Shown here piece by piece: positions 14,901-27,379 of a stretch of DNA of 64,000 bases (within the stretch, counting starts at the first letter, position 1; every line of letters starts with the position of its first letter). The stretch lies in assembly GCF_027744825.2 (NCBI RefSeq), contig NC_071334.1, forward strand, positions 62,470,937-62,534,936, written 5' to 3'. The notes beneath the pieces are model-generated. The model had not been told where the DNA came from and did not search any database. It saw only the letters and a program-made list of their open reading frames with translations. This DNA is from Synchiropus splendidus. Taxonomy: Eukaryota > Chordata > Actinopteri > Syngnathiformes > Callionymidae. The position numbers were made by a program, and so were the translations under genes.

Positions 14901-17900
14901 AAGAGAAATGACATTAAAATGATGGGAGCGCTCAGCTAATCCCAGCACAGCCTGTAAACATGTTAATACCACGGTGATTAGCAGGGCTCTAAACCCCCCC
15001 AGACACCCGTCCCCCCCTCTGTTCTCCCAGGCCTGGACCACTCTCCCATCCTGGACTCTCCGTCCCCAGGGGAGGCAGCCAGGCGAGTCCCTGGATTAAG
15101 GCCACTCGCTGCTTTGGACCAGAACCCAGGAAGTTAAACCCCTGGACTCCCGCCACCTCATTTTTTTGAGTGGCATCAGTCTTATTATTGTTAATTAAAG
15201 TTGGATTTAGTCAAGAGGCTGATTAGTAAACAACTGAAATGCCAGTTTCCAAATCTTCATATTATTCCAATTTGAAAATGAAGTGGAACTCGGAGTTCCT
15301 GTTTTTATGGAATTATTTATAATTTGTGTGAGAGACTTTGGGGTTGGGGGGTTATGTTTCAGATGAGTGAGCAGATGTTGCCATTTCTCAAGAGGGATTT
15401 ATGCCTGACACACACACACGCACACACACGCACACACACACACACTGACTGTTGACTGTTGTTTCAGACCGAAGAAAAACAGTTTCATTTGGGCTTTAAT
15501 CAAAAATATATTTGTCAGAAAAGGCCCATTGCACTTTCTAATGAGTTTCACCTCTGCTGGAGACCATTTTCACATCCGCAGATCCAGACAGAAAAAAAGA
15601 ATGTCAGGCGATTACCTCGAAAAGCTACAATTAACAAGGTCAATCAGTGTTCAATTTTTAATATGCAAGGACAAAACATAATGCAAAATTCTAAATGTCA
15701 AGAATTAATATTGTCTTATTATGCTGTTTATAGCCTTAATACAGCTCATTGTTGAGTAATATTTTCTATGTTGAGTAGACACATCTAATGTGAGATATTT
15801 CAAACCAATGTGAATTGATATAATTTCATTTTTTTATTTTAGTGTTTATCTGGTGAGGTAGCCATTAGCCAAACTTGTATCTATAAGAAAATAAGAGGTT
15901 GTTAAAAAAGAGGAAAGAGTAAGGGAAGAATGGAAGGGCACCTCTAAGGTATGAACTCTCATGAAAGATGGTTGGAACTGTACTGTGTAAGTTGTGGGTG
16001 ATAAATACTAAAAAAGAGAAATACAAAATGGGTTTGTATTATCATGAGAACTGTTATGAGAAAGGAGCCATTTCTCCATGGTCACTTTCACGCTGACCTG
16101 ATGACTGCCAGATGAATACAGGTAAAGGGCCAGGAGGACTGTTGGCCACACTTTGCACAAGTCTGTCCTGTTGGATTGTCGTTTCAAAAAGGCAGAGCTT
16201 CTGCTGCTGTACAGTTTATATGGGACAAAAGCACTGCTTAATTTATCAAGGTGGTGGAGGAGACCAGTGTTGAGTGCTTACATTTTGTCAGATGTTATTG
16301 TCTTCACCTTTTTCAGCACACGACTGAGTCATCTCAATCGTCCTATAGTCTTCACCAGAACACCAAGGAGGATGAGGCCCAGCGTAGGAGGAGGCCTGTG
16401 GGCCTCTCATACGGCTCGAACCTCTATCGATCCAGCAGTGTTAAAGACCTGATTGATAAATTCTCTGGGCCAGAATCCCCTCAGAGCCTGGCTTCTGGAG
16501 CAGGAAGTTATTTTTCCGTGGAGTCTGTCGAGTCCCCAAAGTCTTCAAAGACAATGTTAGTTCAGATTAAGCAGACGAGCCAAGACCAGAGTTCCGTTCC
16601 CAGCGTCATGGTGACCCCGGCCCTCCAGAGGTCAGGTGTTAGGGGTAGTCATGTAGCTGTAAGGACTAGTTGTGCAGTAGAGGGCAGCGGTGGACAGCAG
16701 GCTTCAGCGGCGAGCAACAAAACACAAAGTTCTGCCGCTGGCCAACGGTCAAAGGTGGACTCTGACGTTGGATCGGTAAGCAGCGAAAAGAAATCGAAAA
16801 CCAATCAAACGTTTGACTGCATGAAGAAATCAAACTGCATGAGAGCATGAAGGAGTGTGAAGGAGTGTGAAGGAGGAGATTCCTCTGCATGACCTTCTGT
16901 CAGACCTCGTCTCTCTCGTGTCTCTGTGTCGAGCAGCATCCTGCTTTTGTGTGTTGCATGAAATGATCTCATGTTGAATCACTGTCGGCGTGTGGTCCTC
17001 TGAGGGAAGCATAGAAATGACTCTATTCTATTACGATTCCCAAGTATATCTACAATGTACAAGGAGCAAGTGTAAGCTGAAGTTCACCGGGCTAATTCTG
17101 TCATGTCGGATGCTGTCATTTGTGGGTTGGTGTTGAATTGACTTAGCCTACGGTTAGAAAAATGATCTGCCTCCCGATGAATCAAAACAAATCAGTGTTC
17201 AAGATCAAATGTGATGCTGTAATCGTTGACTGACATTCAGTATCATAATCTGCTGCAGTGTTGTGTTTGCTGTCAAATGAGCAACACTGATGCCGATTTA
17301 TATCAGCGCCAAGACAGTGTTGGTTTGACCCTTTTAGGATGCAACATGTCCAAAGTGTCAGTACAGTAGCACTACTCACTGTATTCAGCCTGCAATCCCG
17401 GTTGTTTGAAGGGAACAAGATCATGTTTAAGGTGTGTCTGAGAAAGACTTTGATCTTGATCACATGCTGGTGTATTACTTATTTGCCCTAAACGTCTACG
17501 GTCTTCCCACAGCTGTATATGACTAGGCTTTGTTGAAGATGTGGTTTCATGGAGGCAAGTGATGACGTGCGAACATGTTTCTGATTTGTTGGAGTGAAGG
17601 AAAATCATTTCTCTGGACACTTCTCTTCCATCTGTCGTCACTTTTTGTTTCGTGGCTCAGCACTGTGGTGTCGTGTGTCCCATCTTCTCTCGCACCGTCT
17701 GATCCAGTCAGGTTAGTCCGCTGAAGGTCTAACAAAAGTCTCTCTGCTCCAGGAATCTGAAAGTGATTCAAACAAGCAGCCGGACAGCCTGTCTGAGGAG
17801 GAGCCCCTCACTTCGAGAGTGATCCCCGCACAGAACCCAAAGTATCAGCTGTTTCTCAACAACGACCTGAAGACAAACGGCCTGAGTGCCAAAGATGCAG

Positions 17901-20900
17901 ATGGTCCAGGTGGCGGTGGGTCTCAGGGGGAGAGCAACTCCAGGCTGTCTCGGTGGGAGACCACCCGGCCGGGAGTGAACCACTACAGAGGGTCCTTGGA
18001 GTCCCTGGCCTCGCGGGACTATGACACCATGTCAGACAGAGTGAGTGTACAACTGAATCTGGGAGATGGTTGGTTTTTTTTGTGCTGAGCGCGGTTACAC
18101 AGTGCCACCAACTGGCCGATCGACGGTATCGTCCTAAGAAACAGTGAGGTTTTGTTGACTGCTGCAGTTTTAAAATGTATGATCACCACAATGGGGCAGA
18201 ATTCATTAAGTTTTAGTGCAGTTTTAGTTGCCAGAAAATGTATATCCTTTCCATTTGTTTTACACTGTACATTTTTTTCTATGAAGCTCTTGAATACATA
18301 TATTTCAATGTATGTATCTTTCTCACCATAAGAATCATTTGACCTCAGTAAACATCCAGTGCAAGAGTCAACCAAAAGTAGTCCAACAATAAGTCATGCA
18401 CACAAAAAATAGTAATAACAGCTTTGAAAAGCGATTGTACATAGAGAGTGTTCTAACAACATACATTTTTTAAGTTTATAATTTTACTTTTTTATTGTAC
18501 TGTGACAAAGAATTATGACAGGAGGACTCTTGCCAATGTTGTTTCAGCTGCTTGATTGTTTTTAATGAAAGACACGCTGCACCAAACTAAACCGTTGTGT
18601 GTGCAGATCGGCGTCGACAGTCCTCCACGTGTGTTCAACAGTCCGTACGCGACCACTGCATCCATGGAGTACAACCCCATGCACCGCATGTCTGACTTCA
18701 AGGTTCGCCTCGGATTCTGTGTTTGAATTTGTGTTCCCTGAGCGGTGAGTGAACGTTTGTGCTGGTCTTTTTTCAGGTTCAGGGCGGTCTTTCTCCTGCC
18801 ACCTCTGAGATGAACCTTCTTAGCTACACCAACCGCAGCCCCAGTCCGGTGCCGCTGAGCACGTCCTCCACCCTCATCTCCAACAGACCCAGGTTCTCAG
18901 CCTACGACACACTGTTAAAGAGAAGAACCGACACCAACCACTCTGTGCGTCTAATGAAACCAGCTAAATTGTATTTGTTAGATGTAATTTCACCCTTGAA
19001 TGTAACTTTCAATACAGTTGCCGCAGGTGGCGCCGGTCCACTACAGCATGCGCTCCAACACTATGGGGGGACCCAATAGGAAAGATTTCATTGAAGAACT
19101 CACCAAACAGCTGGACGCCTGCCAGAAGGTGAAGCTTTTTTTTTCTCAAACATGTGAAATGTTTTATTTAAACATCATCGTGCAAATGATTCATTTCACT
19201 TTGTTCATTGTTGCAATGCTGATTTTGAGCATCTGAAGAAATGGCTTATGCCGAGTCATTTCTCAAGACTGCTTTTGAAGAAGTGATCGACAGTGTTCAA
19301 TGTTTGACGATTCTCCTTCCAGAGGAACCAGTTTCTGGAGGCGGAGAGTGTGGAGATGGAGAAGGAGCGAAACCAAATCCGGTGAATCATTCATCGCCAA
19401 TGTTGGTCATCCGCTTCACTTTCAACTGTGGTTCTGAACATCATATCCCGATGTGCAGGTTCGAGATGCGCGGCCTGCTGGTGAACAACGAGGATCTGCT
19501 GAGGACCAACGCTCAGATGAATAATGAGATGAAGAGGATGAGGGAGCAGATGATCGAGATCGACCGAGAGAAACAGACGCTGGGAGAGCGCGTCCGGGAG
19601 ATGGAGGTGAGAAGCAGTGAGAGACGTGCGCTTCATTACAGGCCAGAGAGCGTGGACTTACATGGCCACGCCTCTCTCTCGCCCACAGATTGAAGTGAAG
19701 CAGGCCCGGGACATGATGGTGGAGGCCAACACGCAGGAGTACGCCTTCAACTTCCTCCAGCAGTCCCTGAAAAACCAGATACAAGACGCTGAGGTAATGG
19801 CCGTTCACTGTCACCGGAACTCTGCAAAACATGTACAGGAGTTGGACAAAATAATGGAAACGGTGTGGTGTTTCCATTATTTTGTCCAACCCCTGTATAT
19901 CTCGCCACAGGACTGGGGATGGTGACTTGGGTCTGGCGCCTCATGTCGATTTGTATAACGTTTGCACCGGGTGACATATTTGAGTCACATGACAGAACTA
20001 GCTTGAGTTACTTTGGAGCTAAATTGAAGAGCTGAGTCCCTTTAACCTCTCCTAAAGTCTTGGTTCTGATGGCGGCGAAACGTTAGGAGCAGTTACTCAA
20101 GTCATGACAATCCATCTTCTTGTGAGGACATTTTGCTTTGTGGCCTGTCCTCACAAGGTTTATAGGGTTGTAAATGTGAGTAAAAGCACTTTATTATAAT
20201 TGGGTTTGGTTCAGAGTTCAGAGTCCTGCTAAAGGTTAGCCATTTGTTTAAGTTAAGTTAAGGGTGAGAGGCTGGAGAAAGCATTATGGCAATGACAGGT
20301 CCTCACAAAACAAATGTTTGTGTGTGTGTTCAGGAAAACCTGGAGAAGCAGACGCAGCACGCGCAGACTCTCTCAGAGAAGCTGTGGCTGGCTGAGCGGC
20401 GGCTGGAGGAGCTGGAAGTGGACAAAGACACGAGAGACAAGAGGTCGTCTGACCTCAACAACACCGTCTTCAGACTGGAGACTGAGGCACGTGCTGGAAT
20501 CTTGTAGGACCCAGTATCATCGTGTTGCGGGTCCACCTCAATAACAATCACTGCTTAGTAGTAGTACCACGCAAAGTAGTGCTTCTCTCACACCTTAATT
20601 CTGAAATGAAGTTGAACCGTAATATCCTATTGTTGTGTGTCTGCAGCTGGCCGAGGCTCTGCAAATGTCGACGCAGAACTCAGCTGAGGTCAACTTGCAG
20701 CAAAAACTCCGTGAGGATGCCCAGAACAGGGTTGAGGAGCTGGAGGAGTTGATGCTGGAGAAAGACCAGGAGCTGCAGAAACTCCAGGTCCTGGTTACCA
20801 GGCTACAAGGAGAGGTAAATCAATGGAGTCACCCCAAAATGTTTAGATCTACTGACCGTCCTTGGATGCATGTGTTTGTGTGTAGGTGTCCGGCAAACTG

Positions 20901-23900
20901 TTTGACAAGGAGCGGACCCTTGAGGAGGAGATCCAGCTGAGAGAAAGGCTCCAGCTGCAGTGTAAGCAGGCTGAGAGGACCGTGGATGACCTGCAGATGG
21001 AACTGCACGCCACCAACCAAGCCAAAGATGACATCACCAAGCAGCTGAAGATGGCTCAGGTACTTCTCCATCTGACCAGTTCGGCTCTTGGAATTTTGCT
21101 CTGCCTCTGCCGGAGTCATGGAAGAGTTCACTGCAGACTGACCGATGGCTCGCGGTTACAGGAGAAGCTGATTGACCTGGAGACGGACGTGGAGGAGCTC
21201 CATGACAGTGAGCAGAGGTGGGCCGCCAAGCACAAGAGGGCGCTGGAGCAGGTGAACAGCCAGCCAAGACTTGCACATGAGAAGTCCAGCTCTGACTGGT
21301 GGGTTGTGTCCTCTAGACAGAGCAGCTGCAGCTGAAGCTGATCCAACAGAAAGATCTGAACGAACAGCTGGAGAGTGACAAGGCCTTCACGGAGAGACAG
21401 GTAACCAGTAGTGGGTCTTGGTTGGGTGGATGGAAAGTTCCACTGACAATCAAACCTTTTGCAACCCTTCACTCATGTTATGTCATAATAACTCTTTTCC
21501 ACCAGTCCAGCACAAAAACAATAGTTGCTCTGCCTACTCACTTCCTGCTAAGCTGCCAAAATAATGGCTTGTCTTTAGGAGTGTTTTCTCTGTCTCCTTA
21601 AGAGACTTGAAAGTCTGTGATTGTGTGACACATTGAAATGAGGAGGTTTGTTGACCAACTGCTCCTCAGCTGAGCTGCACTCATTCTTACAGGTATGTTT
21701 CACATTGATGATTTAAAGTGGATGATGTGTGTGTGTGTGCGTGTAGTTGCGTGAGCTGCGTTTGGAGGTGGAGGAGCTTCAGAGCTCCAAAGTTCCAGAC
21801 GACCTCATCTCCAGGGCAGAGAGCAAAGTTAAAGAGCTGGAGAACACGCTGAGGAACGAGGAGAGGTGAGTCACATGACTGTCGGCCTCGACCCACTGTG
21901 CATCTGAGCTGCATGTTTTCATCCCAAGAATGCAAAGTCCAGACTTGTGTCTGTAAGGCTTGTGCTTCTGTATTCTGCGCGATCTTGAACCAGTGTGAAC
22001 CGCTGTGTGCAGGAACAAAGTTGTTCTCACGAACACCATCAGTAAACTGGAGAGGAGGATCAACGAGCTCAGTGATCAGATGGAGGAGGAGCACAGAATA
22101 GCAAGCGAACAGCAAGACCTGGTAACACACACACACACGCTCAGACGTCCAGTTATTGGAAGCTGTTAGGGAGCGACCTGATGACCTGTTGTGTGATGGT
22201 GACCTCCCACAGATGACCCAGAGGATCCGCTCTCTGAAGCGGCAGCTGAACGAGTCAGAGGAGGAGGCCAGCAGGAAGGACACGCAGTACCGACACACGC
22301 AGAGAGAGCTGGCTGAGGAGAGGGAGACCAACGCTCGGCTGCAGAGGCAGCTCTTGGACCAACACCTGCAGACCAAGTGGGTGCACTCACTCACGCACAC
22401 ACACACGCACCCAGCCATGCGTGTATAGCACAACCTGTAATGCATTACTATTTCAAACAAGGTCATCAAATTAAAGTTACTTATCTAAGTCACTGGGCGT
22501 TACTATTGTTGCCATCGTCGGGAGGCCAAATGTTACCATTCTCTTTCTACAACTGCGTCATTGGGCATGACGTCATGTGCGGGACACGCCAGTCACGGTT
22601 TCAACAAGCAGCTGCCCGCTACACGGCAGTAAAGAAGAGACGCGTGAGGAGAGAGAGGCACGTTTCTAGCTGAAAACACAGTCACTACTTTGAATTAGTG
22701 TCTGCTATAGATGACAGTATTTACCCTGCAGGGTCAGAAATCACCGGTTAGAGAGAGCAAAATGAAGTAGCCTCGCAAATGAGTCGAAAGTGCGGACTCA
22801 AAACAATGTACCTTTTTTTAAATTCTCTTGATAGGTCAAGTTAAACAACACTTATGATATATTTTTAGACTTTCATTGATTCTTTTTTCTTTAGTGCAGG
22901 AAGAAACAGTACTGATGTGACGCACTGATGTTGCATTTTCTCTCGAAAGTCAGAAATGAAATCATCCTCCAGTGCGACAGAGCATAGAGGCACTTAACAG
23001 CAGCCACTTAGGTGCAACTACTGCCTCCATGTGGCCAACAGAAGACGTGACACACTGAGTCTTACTAAACTTCTGCCTTGTTGTAAAAAAAAAAAAAAAG
23101 CAAAAAAGTTCAATAATACTACATTTTATTATATAAATGGCAATATATCACGTTGTTTTGTTTTTCATGCTTGGTGCTTTTGTGTGTGATTTTCACTACA
23201 ATGGGTCAGAATGTGTCAAAGTAAAACATTGACTGTACATTCATATAACTGAGATTGTGCTAAAAAACAAAGACCCCAAACATGGAAAAACACTGGACCA
23301 CCTAGAACTCCAACCTCAAAATTGACAACAACAAAGACACCAGTCACGCTGCATCACAGCACGCCATCAACGCACACTGCCATGAACGTCTCAACAATAG
23401 ACAGATCTGTATCAGCTGGTGTGATACAGCAGGGTGTGTCCTCACAAACACACCGCTGAAGACACAGTCACGGTTGGCTCCGCTTCAATTCAGGGTTCAC
23501 AACAACCTGTCTTCTGCAGGGCCTCTCACACACACTTCCTGGATCACCAGAACCAGATCATGGCCTCTGTCATGTGCGCACACTGGCCTTGATAGTCAAT
23601 GCAAGATTGTTGGGCAGAGATGAACCTGCCTGAGTTATGATATTTATCAAAAATTAAAGGCCCGTGGTGAGGCAGCATGTGGCTATATATGGGACTTGTG
23701 GAGGATACAGCTCCTTTATTTTAAAATCCCCTTAACAGGGGAAGTAAGACAAACTGTTTCTTTTTCATATCTTGTTGTTGTCAACTCATCTTTGTGTGTG
23801 TGTGTCTCCTGCAGGCGTAAAGACACAATGACCATCCGCCAGACTCTGGACAACCTGCGTCTGGACCTCAGCGTGGACGACGAGGATGAGGATGAGGTGA

Positions 23901-23938
23901 AGGATCAGCAGCCCACAGGAGAAGTCACCACTGTCTAA
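5925..23938 (+). CDS. Long coiled-coil protein with a myosin-tail/cingulin-like rod (5'-partial, unnamed)
   Basis: Twenty-one exons join in one frame (1,030 codons plus TAA): 5925-6025, 11297-11414, 11750-11919, 11987-12071, 16317-16775, 17753-18040, 18607-18702, 18777-18944, 19018-19128, 19323-19381, 19459-19606, 19689-19793, 20334-20486, 20647-20814, 20886-21059, 21162-21251, 21317-21400, 21747-21865, 22013-22121, 22213-22376, 23815-23938. All intron phases agree. The first four exons encode charged helices. Exons 16317-18944 form a Ser/Pro-rich disordered head with a basic RRRRP patch. From 19018 the protein is almost continuous heptads rich in E/K/Q/L, ending in an acidic DDEDEDE tail. 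The last coil (LERRINELSDQ, then QRELAEERETN) resembles the C-terminal rod of cingulin and CGNL1, but both the tail and the head differ. A cytoskeletal or junctional role is inference. The start codon lies upstream. The exon at 20334 ends in a GC donor. Confidence 0.82.
9484..9734 (+). repeat. Copy 1 of a dispersed repeat with (GT)n tail
   Basis: It shares with copies at 20117 and 28490 a paired ...gaggacattttg...cctcac... start, a centre ttattataattgggt, an element like ggttaaggttag, a block ggggaa(a)gcattatg, and an end (aatgagagtcctcac, aacaaatgtgtgtg) running into (GT)n at 9714-9733. Confidence 0.6.
10598..10622. repeat. (TTA)n microsatellite
   Basis: About seven TTA units with one final variation. 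Confidence 0.85.
12072..16316 (+). other. 4.2-kb intron of the coiled-coil gene
   Basis: No exon-like ORF with good splice sites was seen. The intron holds CA repeats near 15.4 kb. It separates the helical N-terminal exons from the Ser-rich head exon and joins them in phase 0. Confidence 0.55.
15409..15446. repeat. (CA)n microsatellite with CG interruptions
   Basis: CA repeats broken by two acg steps, in the intron between 12071 and 16317. Confidence 0.9.
19834..19897. mobile_element. Short foldback MITE (Tc1/mariner-like) in an intron
   Basis: Two arms (about 28 nt each, reading tacaggagttggacaaaat and its near-exact inverse) surround a loop of about 8 nt. TA flanks both ends (TA-CAGG and CCTG-TA), the Tc1/mariner target. 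It lies in the intron after the exon ending at 19793 and would form a strong hairpin in the pre-mRNA. Confidence 0.75.
20117..20329 (+). repeat. Copy 2 of the dispersed repeat with (GT)n tail
   Basis: It carries the same ordered blocks as the copy at 9484 (gtgaggacattttg, tcctcacaagg, ttattataattgggttt, agaaagcattatg, caggtcctcacaaa, tgtgtgtg). Its tail abuts the acceptor of the exon at 20334 and supplies part of that intron's 3' end. Confidence 0.6.
22430..22680. mobile_element. Possible DNA-transposon relic in the last intron of the coiled-coil gene
   Basis: The sequence begins with gtaatgcattac-type and later gttacttatctaagtcact motifs that recall fish DNA-transposon ends. It is followed by a CpG-rich stretch unlike the rest of the intron. 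Ends and family are not established. Confidence 0.25.
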
Positions 23939-24566
23939 CTGGTCCCCACCTCTGACCCGGTGAGAATAGGTGGAACCTAAGGGTTGGAGGTTTTTTATCG
24001 TGAGAGGAAATATGTTATAGTTTTAGACGTCCTTTGTCAATCACATGTAAAGTTCATGATTCCTTGTCTTCCGTGCTCCCTGGGCTCCACTAGGATTTCA
24101 CCCTCCTCTGTCTGCAGTATTTGTTTCCGCCTCGGCCAAAATCCGCTAAAATGAGAGAAGATGTCTTGTGTTTCTGACAATTATTTATATTCTCTTCACG
24201 AAGATCACTGCATTTATTGTGTTGGCTTGTGGGGCACAGCGTGATTTCAGTTGTGATTGAAGTGGTTGGCTGCTGGATGTCTGCACCAGATGATGAGTTC
24301 TGTAAAGCAACGTTGAAAGCGGTTGGTGTTGTTTTTAGTCGACCAGAAAAGGCCCGGCCTCAATCAACATCTGGAGCTTTTTCACATTTTTGTAGATTAT
24401 TTTGAAGGAAAGTGATTCTTCAGTTTACACCTATTTAAATTGTAACTGTGCATTTTGTTATTTTCCTCCTCACATCCTTCTGTCCAAGGATCACATCCTC
24501 CTCTTCTGGTGATCATGTCGTTCCTGGGTATTTATTTGTGTTTTCACTGGTGAGAAGTCTTTGCCT

Positions 24567-24572
24567 AATAAA
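24567..24572 (+). promoter_or_regulatory. Polyadenylation signal of the coiled-coil gene
   Basis: An AATAAA hexamer lies about 630 bp after the TAA at 23936-23938, followed by a T-rich stretch at 24597-24612. This predicts a 3' UTR of roughly 650 bp (23939 to about 24590). Confidence 0.5.
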
Positions 24573-24599
24573 TTCTTCTCTCAAGCGTTTTGGCTCCTT

Positions 24600-27000
24600 T
24601 TTTTTCTTTCTCTATATGTAGACTTTATGTGTGTTTCAGCATGTTTGGGTCTGCTAGAGGCCCATTGAGGTCCTGAGGTGTTTACGGAGAGATGACGTTT
24701 CACTCTCTGTGACCGAGTCCTCAAAATGGTTTAGAAAATGCTGACCCCCTGTGAGAGGAAGGAAGATGGTGACGAATTCAGCTGCCAGGTTCGGTCCAGC
24801 GAAGATCACCACCGCACCTAAAAGAACCCGCTGCACATTTTGGACCATTGTGTCAGACACTTGTCCAGACATTCAGGCACATTTTGATGTCGTTTTCCAG
24901 CTTTCGTGGATGTGTCTGGATCACCTGGTCAGACTGGAACTGATCCTGATCTGATCTGACTCTTCAGCCGCTCGTCCTCAGAGTTGTGTTTGTTACACAA
25001 AGAAGGCGCAGAAAGTTATTTTTAGAAGAGACGCTGACGGTGCAATCTCACTTCATCCGGCTTTAATTAGGAGAGGGAGACGTGATAAAAGCAACACACA
25101 TTTATTCGCAGCTCTGACATCAGAAACAGCATCACAAGTCATTCCTCCTGCTGCCGTCAAACATGCAACAAACACACACGCGGCCATGAATACACTGATA
25201 TGTTCACAGGCACCTGGACTTTTACACACGAAAGATTTCTTAAAAAAAGTTTTTCAATCGAACAGAAGTTGTTGGTGTTGCTCACACACTGAATCCATAA
25301 TACGCCTCAAGTAACTCACAAGATGTCAGAGGTGTTTTCAATGATCTGTAGGTCCAACTTGATCATGAGAAGGTCACAAACGGAGGCCAGATAAGTACAG
25401 CTCCATGACTAACATGAGAAACTGGGAAGAACGAGGATCCCGAAAGCCGGCGAATACAAGCATGAGAGAAGAAAAAAAAGCAGATGAGGATGATGCTAAA
25501 ACTAAATTTAAAAAAAATCAGCATCCCAAAGACAAAGTTTGACAGATGAATTCATATTCGAGGCATCGATTGGTGCAAAGGATTCAAATGAAACTTCTTA
25601 AGGCAGACAAGGGCTTTTTTTTGCTTGGGTATAACTAGCTAATTTTGGTGCACAACTCTGAACAATAAAATATAAATGAAAAGATGTTTGAAAATATATG
25701 TTACAAACACAGAAATAACATAAAAAGCATCAATATTAGCTAACTGCAGTTGACTTGAGTGACTTAGGTAGCAGTGTTTTGACCTCTGATTTCTTCTATA
25801 TATACGCTTTTGCCGTCCTTAAAAATACAAATCTGTTTAAAAATACGAGTTGTGAATTAATACGTTATATAATATATAGAATATAGCTTTAGCTCTGCTT
25901 TGATAAAATAACTTTTTTAACATCCATATAGTACTACAGTGATGTGTTTATTTAATATCTTTGTTTTGAAAACACTTGTTTTAGGACCAACGTTATCAAA
26001 GAATCTCGATGATGTGACCTGGGCTCCATCAGATGAGGGATTTACAGAGTCAACCTGGAGCAGGGTGGAGGTTAACCTGGGGAACCAAAACAATTCGCCT
26101 CTGAAGTTAACAGCAATAGCTGTCACTTCATAGGACGATGATGGAGCTCAGGTGGTTATGAAAAATTGAGGTGTTAATAGCACACAACACATGAAATCTT
26201 ATCAAGCCCAAATCGTGATGTGCAGTTTATAGAATAACAACATATATGTTTATCATTTATAGTCCATATGAATAATGAAACAACTATGTACAGGAAAATT
26301 GTAAATATCATTTAAAGGAACTTCATAGCAAAGGAAATGATTTTGTTTCAATTTATTTTGAGAGGCAGAGAAAATAAAGTCAGAAAACAAAGAACAACAA
26401 CTTGCATTTAGAGTTGAACTTGTGATGACAAATAAAAAAAAAAAAACATACTTAATAAAATTGTCAGGCAGTAGTCAGAAACATCTCTAGGTAATCGAAG
26501 TATAGTTTTTCTCTAATTTTACTCTGACCTCAAGAGGGCTGCATGTGGCCCCCAGGACCACACACTGCCCAGGTCAGCCTTGACCTTCTGCCTGCATTAG
26601 CCGCTACAAAGCCTCACACCAAGAGCTCTGAGAAGAAATAAGAGTCAGAAGTGACTCTGGCTATTAAGGAGAATAAGCTCATGCAGGCGAAAAGGTTTGT
26701 TGATAACATACTGAAACAATGTGATGCTACTCAGTGCACTGGCTTTTAAGGGGTTAAACTGAGGTTTTCTAAACTTCTCCTTCCTCACTGGGGACCCTGA
26801 GAGGCCAGAGTTGAGATGCAACATCCCAATTGGAATGAAACAAGTGCAGAGCAGAATGGTGCTCACTGATCTCACGGGAGGAGCAGGAACTATACAGGCA
26901 GCCTTGCTCTCTGGCTGCAGGCCGTTCAACTATTCGGATGACAGCTGCCAAACCTTGGCACAACACAGGACGTCACTGAAGACAGCCATCTTTTTCAACA
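24600..27000. other. Intergenic spacer between convergent genes
   Basis: About 2.4 kb separates the coiled-coil gene's polyadenylation signal from the proposed rab27b 3' end. It is AT-rich, has no exon-like ORF, and contains short A/T runs (for example 26429-26447). A long rab27b 3' UTR could occupy part of it. Confidence 0.5.
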
Positions 27001-27002
27001 GT

Positions 27003-27379
27003 AAATTTATTTTCAAGACAAATATAAAAAACCGCAGCTGTAAACATGCATAAACAGAGGCCACCAGGCCTGGTCAGGCCTGTAGAGAGATCTTCTGCCG
27101 ACCGTCCAACACTGCGGTGGCCCTAACACGGCTGTAGCACAGAGCGAGGGGGGAGATAAAAACGCAAACACTTTGGTCCAGAGTTGGATGAACTGTCCGA
27201 GTCAGGCAAAGGAGGCACGTCTAGTGAGACAGAGTTAGACTTCAGGATTCCCCCAGAGCGGCAGGAATGTGAAGAAAGACTGAAGACTACAACACGGCAG
27301 AGGAGCAGAAGGTTACTCAGACAAAGACACATGCAGTTAAAGGTGACAGGCTGAGGAGAGAGGGGCAGTGGCTCTTCTT
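27003..27379 (-). other. rab27b: Probable rab27b 3' UTR
   Basis: This non-coding stretch follows the TAG stop on the - strand. A - strand AATAAA (plus-strand tttatt at 27006-27011) would give a 3' UTR of about 370 bp. Another such hexamer at 25099-25104 would allow a much longer one. Confidence 0.4.

Noticed and set aside
21687..22469. 260-aa - strand ORF in the coiled-coil gene
   Set aside because: It is opposite to coiled-coil exons whose low stop density on the other strand leaves long antisense frames. It is Cys/Ser-rich without domain features.
16317..23938. Naming the coiled-coil gene cgn or cgnl1
   Set aside because: Only the rod pattern is alike. The C-terminal ends and head regions known for CGN and CGNL1 do not match.
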